9,031 nt of DNA from NCBI GenBank assembly GCA_002495525.1, contig DAFS01000025.1, positions 1 through 9,031 of the forward strand, written 5' to 3'. The position numbers were made by a program, and so were the translations under genes. The notes under the pieces are model-generated. The model did not search any database and was not told the DNA's origin. It saw nothing but the letters and a program-made list of their open reading frames with translations. This document shows, one piece after another, positions 5,213 to 9,031 of the stretch. Origin of the DNA: Euryarchaeota archaeon UBA89. Lineage in GTDB: Archaea; Thermoplasmatota; Poseidoniia; Poseidoniales; Thalassarchaeaceae. The stretch's first letter is position 1. Each line of letters begins with the position of its first letter.

Positions 5213-7390
5213 ATGGAGCATGTAGCGATATTTATGGCTTGGCCTTATGCAAATGGTCCCTTACATTTAGGCCATGTCGCAGGTAACTGTTTACCAGCAG
5301 ATATTCAATATAGATATGAGAGATCTAGGGGGCGTTCAGTGATAATGTGTAGTGGTTCGGATGAGCATGGAACGCCAATCACAGTTACAGCAGACTTGGA
5401 AAACGTTGAACCACAGCAAATTGTAGATAGATATCATCAAATCAATACTCAGGCATTAATTGACTTAGGATGCTCATGGGGTGATAACATCGACCCCAGA
5501 GGATTAGAATATGGAGGGACATTATACAATCGTACGACAGATCCAAGACACAAGGAATTAGTGCAAGAATACTTTTCTCAATTGAGAGATTCAGGTTTTC
5601 TCAAGGTACAAACTATGCAACAGTATTGTTCAATTAGCACTGATGGAATAACAAAATTTCTTCCTGACAGGTATGTTGAGGGAAAATGTCCTGTATGTGG
5701 TTCCGATGATGCTAGAGGAGATCAGTGTGATGACTGCGGTTCAACATACGAGTCTATCGAGTTAATTAATCCACGTTCAAAAATGGATCCGAGTGCAAAA
5801 ATTGAGGTAAGAGACACTGATCACTTCTTCTTCCAACTTAATCAATTTCAAGATGAACTTGAAAGTCACTCACTTACGAAGCAAAAAATTTGGAAGCCTA
5901 ATGTTAGAGCTATGACGAAAAATTGGCTTAATATGGAATTAAGGCCAAGGGCAGTAACAAGAGATATGGAATGGGGAATTAGAGTCCCTATTCCAGATGA
6001 CGATTGGGATACCAAAAGAATTTATGTATGGTTTGAAGCAGTTCAGGGATACTTGACATGTTCAAGAATTTGGGCCGAAAAATTCTCTGATAATGATGAT
6101 GACTGGAAAAAATGGTGGGTTAAATCGGATGAAGGTATCGAACCAAAACATATCTATTTTATGGGTAAAGATAACATCCCTTTCCACACTGTAATTTGGC
6201 CTTCGATTATAATGGGGCTTAATTCTGCTAATTCTGGAAATCCTCCTAGTAGCATAATTGAGCCAGGAGATTTAGTGCTTGAATCGAATGTCCCTGCAAT
6301 GGAATTTTTAATGCTCCAAGGAGGTCAATTTAGTAAAAGTAGAAAGCATGCTGTCTGGCTCCCCTCTTTCTTGCATAATCATAGTCCGGATACACTGAGG
6401 TACTTCTTAACAATCAATATGCCGGAGGGTCATGACACCGATTTTCGTTGGGAAGAATACGTAGATAAAGTAAATAATGAATTAATTGGAACTTATGGAA
6501 ATTTTATTCACAGAGTAATGACATTATCTCATAGAATAGAATCTACAACTAACGAAAATCCATTGTCTAAATATTATAATTTGAAAAATCATGAAGATTC
6601 AGCTATTCAAATCCAAGAATTATTGCGTAGTGCCATTAATTCTATGGAGAAACAGCGATTTAAAGAGGCTTTGAGGTCATTAATGAATATTTCACAGATT
6701 GGTAATGGACTTATTCAACATTCAGAACCTTGGAAATATATGAAATTAGATGATTCTCCTGAAAAATCCAAGTCTTTGTCAACATTAGCATTTTGTTGGC
6801 AAATATGTAGAGGTCTTGCTATTTCGCTACGTCCATTTTTACCATTTCAATCTGATGAATTATGGTCAATGCTTGGTGAAGAAAATATTATCGATAATAT
6901 ATTGTTCGAAGATTCCTTTTTGTTTGATAATGAATTTTCATGGAATGAGGATAATCCCAGACCATTGTTTAATAGATTAGAAATAGACGAAATATTAGAA
7001 AGAGAAAAACTAATTGCGGGTAGTAGTGCAGATGATAAAGAAGTAAAGCCAGAGGATGTGAATTATATCGATTTTGAAGATTTTATGAAAGTGGAAATGA
7101 AAACAGGAAAAGTAGTTGCAATAGAAGATCACCCCAATGCTGACAAATTATATGTCGTCACCATAGAAGATGGCCCAGAATCTACCAGGACTGTCTGTGC
7201 AGGACTGAAAGGAATTTATGAAAAAGATCAACTTCTAGGTAAGCAAGTTGTATTTGTTGCTAATCTTAAACCTAGAAAACTTAGAGGGATAATGTCTGAA
7301 GGCATGATTTTAGCTGCAGATGATGGAGATGGAAAAGTTTCAGTTCTAACATTAGATTCAGATATGCCTACTGGTTCACAAGTTAGATGA
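5213..7390 (+). CDS. metG: Methionine-tRNA ligase with fused C-terminal tRNA-binding domain
   Basis: This 725-residue class-I synthetase attaches methionine to its tRNAs in the cytoplasm. The Rossmann domain opens with AWPYANGPLHLGH, whose HLGH (18-21) is the HIGH signature. The connective peptide carries one zinc knuckle, CPVC at 159-162 and CDDC at 172-175. The KMSKS loop reads FSKS at 373-376, a form I associate with archaeal enzymes. The helical anticodon-binding domain covers about 410-600. Residues 618-725 form an OB-fold tRNA-binding domain (EMAP-II/Trbp type): VEMKTGKVVAIEDHPNADKL (627-646), then NLKPRKLRGIMSEGMIL (684-700). Some archaea encode this domain as a separate gene; here it is fused after a charged linker. 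The start is set by a strong Shine-Dalgarno site. The last 15 bases overlap the convergent tsr3 gene. Full-length and apparently intact. Confidence 0.97.
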   Translation: MEHVAIFMAWPYANGPLHLGHVAGNCLPADIQYRYERSRGRSVIMCSGSDEHGTPITVTADLENVEPQQIVDRYHQINTQALIDLGCSWGDNIDPRGLEYGGTLYNRTTDPRHKELVQEYFSQLRDSGFLKVQTMQQYCSISTDGITKFLPDRYVEGKCPVCGSDDARGDQCDDCGSTYESIELINPRSKMDPSAKIEVRDTDHFFFQLNQFQDELESHSLTKQKIWKPNVRAMTKNWLNMELRPRAVTRDMEWGIRVPIPDDDWDTKRIYVWFEAVQGYLTCSRIWAEKFSDNDDDWKKWWVKSDEGIEPKHIYFMGKDNIPFHTVIWPSIIMGLNSANSGNPPSSIIEPGDLVLESNVPAMEFLMLQGGQFSKSRKHAVWLPSFLHNHSPDTLRYFLTINMPEGHDTDFRWEEYVDKVNNELIGTYGNFIHRVMTLSHRIESTTNENPLSKYYNLKNHEDSAIQIQELLRSAINSMEKQRFKEALRSLMNISQIGNGLIQHSEPWKYMKLDDSPEKSKSLSTLAFCWQICRGLAISLRPFLPFQSDELWSMLGEENIIDNILFEDSFLFDNEFSWNEDNPRPLFNRLEIDEILEREKLIAGSSADDKEVKPEDVNYIDFEDFMKVEMKTGKVVAIEDHPNADKLYVVTIEDGPESTRTVCAGLKGIYEKDQLLGKQVVFVANLKPRKLRGIMSEGMILAADDGDGKVSVLTLDSDMPTGSQVR

Positions 7391-7921
7391 TTCTGGTTTA
7401 TCAAAAAATTCCCATTGAATTTCAGCTAATTCTGAATTATTTTTTGCTCCTGCATATGCTTCAAGAGGCTCTGCATTTAACTGGAAGAATGAATCACCAA
7501 ATCGGAATGGTTTCATTATTTCTTTAGCCTGACTCCATCTATCAATTAGTACTAAACTTAGTGCTAAAGCCTCAGATGTAGATAATCTACCTGGTTTACC
7601 CCAAGATACAGGATTTGCAGCTAGTACACAAGGCAGTGTCCGACCCTCTAATTTTGTATTATTCTCAATATAATTAATCGAAGAATCAATTTGTTTCCAT
7701 GAACAATCCAATGCTACTATCGCCGCTCCTCTATCGATACTTTTTTTTTCATCAGGACCTAATAACAAACCTGCTTTCGGGTCTAACAGAATCCCTCTTT
7801 TAGGAGATTTTTTAATATTAGTATGTAATATCGCATGTCCAAATTTTTGTAATCTTCTCGCAGTACATTTTTTCGGATCATCTTGTTCTAAATGAATGAT
7901 ATGTAAAGGAACGTCCCCCAC
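7376..7921 (-). CDS. tsr3: Tsr3-type rRNA aminocarboxypropyltransferase (DUF367)
   Basis: The 181-residue protein matches the Tsr3 family, which uses S-adenosylmethionine to add an aminocarboxypropyl group to a modified uridine in helix 31 of small-subunit rRNA, near the P site. Family blocks are all present: DDPKKCTARRL (14-24), GILLDPKA (43-50), IVALDCSW (68-75), LAANPVSWGKPGRLST (100-115), then EALA (117-120) and FRFGDSFFQLNAEPLEAY (139-156). The start is GTG at 7921, since the conserved block begins at residue 5 and a GGAGGG site lies seven bases upstream. It shares one base with the stop of the MBF1 gene (TAGTG), so the two are probably co-transcribed and translationally coupled. The 3' end overlaps metG by 15 bases. 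A run of nine A residues (7741-7749) lies inside the coding strand. Confidence 0.95.
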   Translation of the reverse strand: MGDVPLHIIHLEQDDPKKCTARRLQKFGHAILHTNIKKSPKRGILLDPKAGLLLGPDEKKSIDRGAAIVALDCSWKQIDSSINYIENNTKLEGRTLPCVLAANPVSWGKPGRLSTSEALALSLVLIDRWSQAKEIMKPFRFGDSFFQLNAEPLEAYAGAKNNSELAEIQWEFFDKPESSNL

Positions 7922-8421
7922 TATTCTTCCCTCCGAGATAATAGATCTTCAAGTGCATCCCCAATAGTCATATTTCTTTTAATGGTATTAACCGAAGTTG
8001 TATGTTCTGAACTCCGCTCAATATTAAGTTCTATTGATAATATTTTTTCTATTTTTAGAATTAATTTGTCTGTTGGCCGACCACCATTTTCAATTTTCTG
8101 AACTATGTTCAATCTTTCGTTCATTTTAGATGCAAATGTCCTCTGATCCCAATTTTTTTTCTTTCGACCTTGTATGATCCTCTTATGAAAATCTGGTGCT
8201 AATTCTTTTTCCTTTTTGGCCATAATATCCTTTCCAGCCACTCCCCTGCTAGTTACAGCATGCTTCTTCTTAGATACCATTTTAGTAAATTTAGTTGGTA
8301 GCTCTACAACTTGAAGATTCATAGATTCAATGCATCTTGCACATGCTTCCACTTGTATACCTGCAGTACGTGCCTTTCTGGTGGAAACTTTCTCTTTTCC
8401 ACACAACTCGCACGATGCCAT
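7921..8421 (-). CDS. Archaeal multiprotein bridging factor 1 (aMBF1)
   Basis: The 166-residue protein has the archaeal MBF1 layout: an N-terminal zinc ribbon (C4, C7, C27, C30), a basic linker, and a Cro/C1-type helix-turn-helix at about 77-133 (APDFHKRIIQGRKKKNWDQR at its start). It closes with a conserved-looking MTIGDALEDLL tail (151-161). Eukaryotic MBF1 bridges TBP and activators and acts at stalled ribosomes; archaeal MBF1 has been linked to the small ribosomal subunit. The frame stays open to a TTG at 8472, but I chose the ATG at 8421 because MASCELCG is the normal family start and the extra 17 residues look like translated promoter. No Shine-Dalgarno site precedes the ATG, so the message may be leaderless or nearly so. 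It is the first gene of a pair with tsr3. Confidence 0.93.
   Translation of the reverse strand: MASCELCGKEKVSTRKARTAGIQVEACARCIESMNLQVVELPTKFTKMVSKKKHAVTSRGVAGKDIMAKKEKELAPDFHKRIIQGRKKKNWDQRTFASKMNERLNIVQKIENGGRPTDKLILKIEKILSIELNIERSSEHTTSVNTIKRNMTIGDALEDLLSRREE
7929..7934 (-). promoter_or_regulatory. Shine-Dalgarno site of tsr3 inside the MBF1 gene
   Basis: GGAGGG on the minus strand ends seven bases before the GTG of tsr3 and lies within the last codons of the MBF1 gene. It supports the unusual GTG start and ribosome re-initiation across the TAGTG junction. Confidence 0.65.
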
Positions 8422-8496
8422 GAAACTGCGAGCACAGTGTGATACAAGACTGCTTCGGGTAATAAGCGTCAAATGTAGAATGCATTAGGTGTACTC
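8422..8496. promoter_or_regulatory. Divergent promoter region between MBF1 and PAN genes
   Basis: Seventy-five bases separate the two divergent starts and must carry both promoters. AT-rich patches that could serve as TATA boxes lie near 8456-8466 (GTAATAAG, readable from either side), but none is a clear consensus match. The region is richer in GC than most gaps here. Confidence 0.35.
8487..8491 (+). promoter_or_regulatory. Shine-Dalgarno site of the PAN gene
   Basis: AGGTG lies five bases before the ATG at 8497. An in-frame TAG at 8476-8478 rules out a much earlier start, and no other start codon lies between. Confidence 0.5.
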
Positions 8497-9031
8497 ATGA
8501 CGAGTCGCGCCGGTTCACCATCCAAGGACAAATCTACAACTGAAATTAGCAGTGATTCATTATCTAAAAAGACTCTCAGTGAACTGAAAGAGCAGTATGC
8601 TTTACTATCTGAAGATGCTAAACAATTAATGACTGAAAAAATGTTTCTTGAAAATGAATTAAGTCAATTGAAAAAAAGAGTTAATAGGTTAGATGAAGAG
8701 ATTAGAAGCCTGCGTACACCACCGTATATCATTGGCAATATCCAGGATGTAATAGGTGAAAAGGTAGTAGTTAGGAGTTCTAATGGAACAATATTCCTTG
8801 TATCAAAGAATCCCAGGATAGATAATTCAAAAATTCTCCCTGGTGTTAGAGTTTCTATGAATCAAGATACTTTGGCTGTAATTGACATACTTGAAGATGC
8901 ATTTGATCCTTTGGTCTCTGGTGCAGAAATAATCGAGAAACCGAATATCAAATATTCAGATTTAGGGGGATTGGACGAACAAATTCGTGAAATACGAGAT
9001 GCTATTGAACTATCACTCGAAAAACCTGAAT
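8497..9031 (+). CDS. Proteasome-activating nucleotidase (PAN), 3' partial
   Basis: The first 178 residues of an AAA+ ATPase that unfolds proteins and feeds them to the archaeal 20S proteasome. A polar tail (1-24) precedes a coiled coil (about 25-73, with EKMFLENELSQLKKRVNRLD at 47-66). Then come the RTPPY hinge (73-77) and the OB domain (about 77-140), whose LPGVRVSMNQDTLAVIDIL run (114-132) is typical of PAN/Rpt proteins. After IEKPNIKYSDLGGLDEQIRE (146-165), which opens the ATPase domain, the window ends; Walker A, Walker B and the C-terminal HbYX motif would lie beyond it. The ATG at 8497 has a Shine-Dalgarno site. The sequence is closer to PAN than to Cdc48, because of the coiled coil plus single OB domain. 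It diverges from the MBF1 gene. Confidence 0.95.
   Translation, partial: MTSRAGSPSKDKSTTEISSDSLSKKTLSELKEQYALLSEDAKQLMTEKMFLENELSQLKKRVNRLDEEIRSLRTPPYIIGNIQDVIGEKVVVRSSNGTIFLVSKNPRIDNSKILPGVRVSMNQDTLAVIDILEDAFDPLVSGAEIIEKPNIKYSDLGGLDEQIREIRDAIELSLEKPE

Noticed and set aside
8422..8472. A longer MBF1 starting at the TTG at 8472
   Set aside because: The extra 17 residues resemble nothing in the family, would occupy most of the divergent promoter, and the ATG at 8421 gives the normal zinc-ribbon start.

Overview
This 9 kb window looks like chromosomal DNA from an AT-rich archaeon, most likely a euryarchaeote of the Thermoplasmatota such as marine group II/III (Poseidoniia-like). The archaeal assignment rests on three genes: a proteasome-activating nucleotidase (PAN), an archaeal-type MBF1 (zinc ribbon plus HTH), and Tsr3, an rRNA-modifying enzyme found in archaea and eukaryotes. 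The MetRS has an FSKS-type signature and an archaeal-like core. The lineage guess comes from gene content and base composition only. I saw no tRNA, rRNA, CRISPR array, insertion sequence or phage gene, and no gap between genes exceeds 150 bases.

Left part (1-1653, + strand): the 3' part of a CoA-binding (YccU-like) protein with an unexplained C-terminal extension, then a secreted lipoprotein esterase of the PHB-depolymerase/LpqC type with a complete catalytic triad.

Middle (1705-5065): a class-III PLP enzyme of the phospholyase type (ETNPPL/PHYKPL-like, minus strand) diverges from a small-molecule kinase of the APH/ThrB2/HYKK fold (plus strand). Together they suggest a kinase-then-phospholyase route for an amino alcohol. 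This is the most interesting unit here. A CNNM/CorC-type membrane protein (minus strand) follows, convergent with the kinase.

Right part (5213-9031): metG with a fused C-terminal tRNA-binding domain, preceded by a strong Shine-Dalgarno site. Its last 15 bases overlap the convergent tsr3 gene. MBF1 and tsr3 form a minus-strand pair with a one-base stop/start overlap. MBF1 diverges from PAN, which runs off the window end. This block is translation and protein quality control: tRNA charging, small-subunit rRNA modification, a ribosome/TBP-associated factor, and the proteasome ATPase.

Three of the four minus-strand genes appear to start at GTG or TTG, and several genes have little or no leader, so start choice matters. 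The plus-strand genes with a visible start use ATG. MBF1 is also assigned an ATG rather than an upstream TTG.
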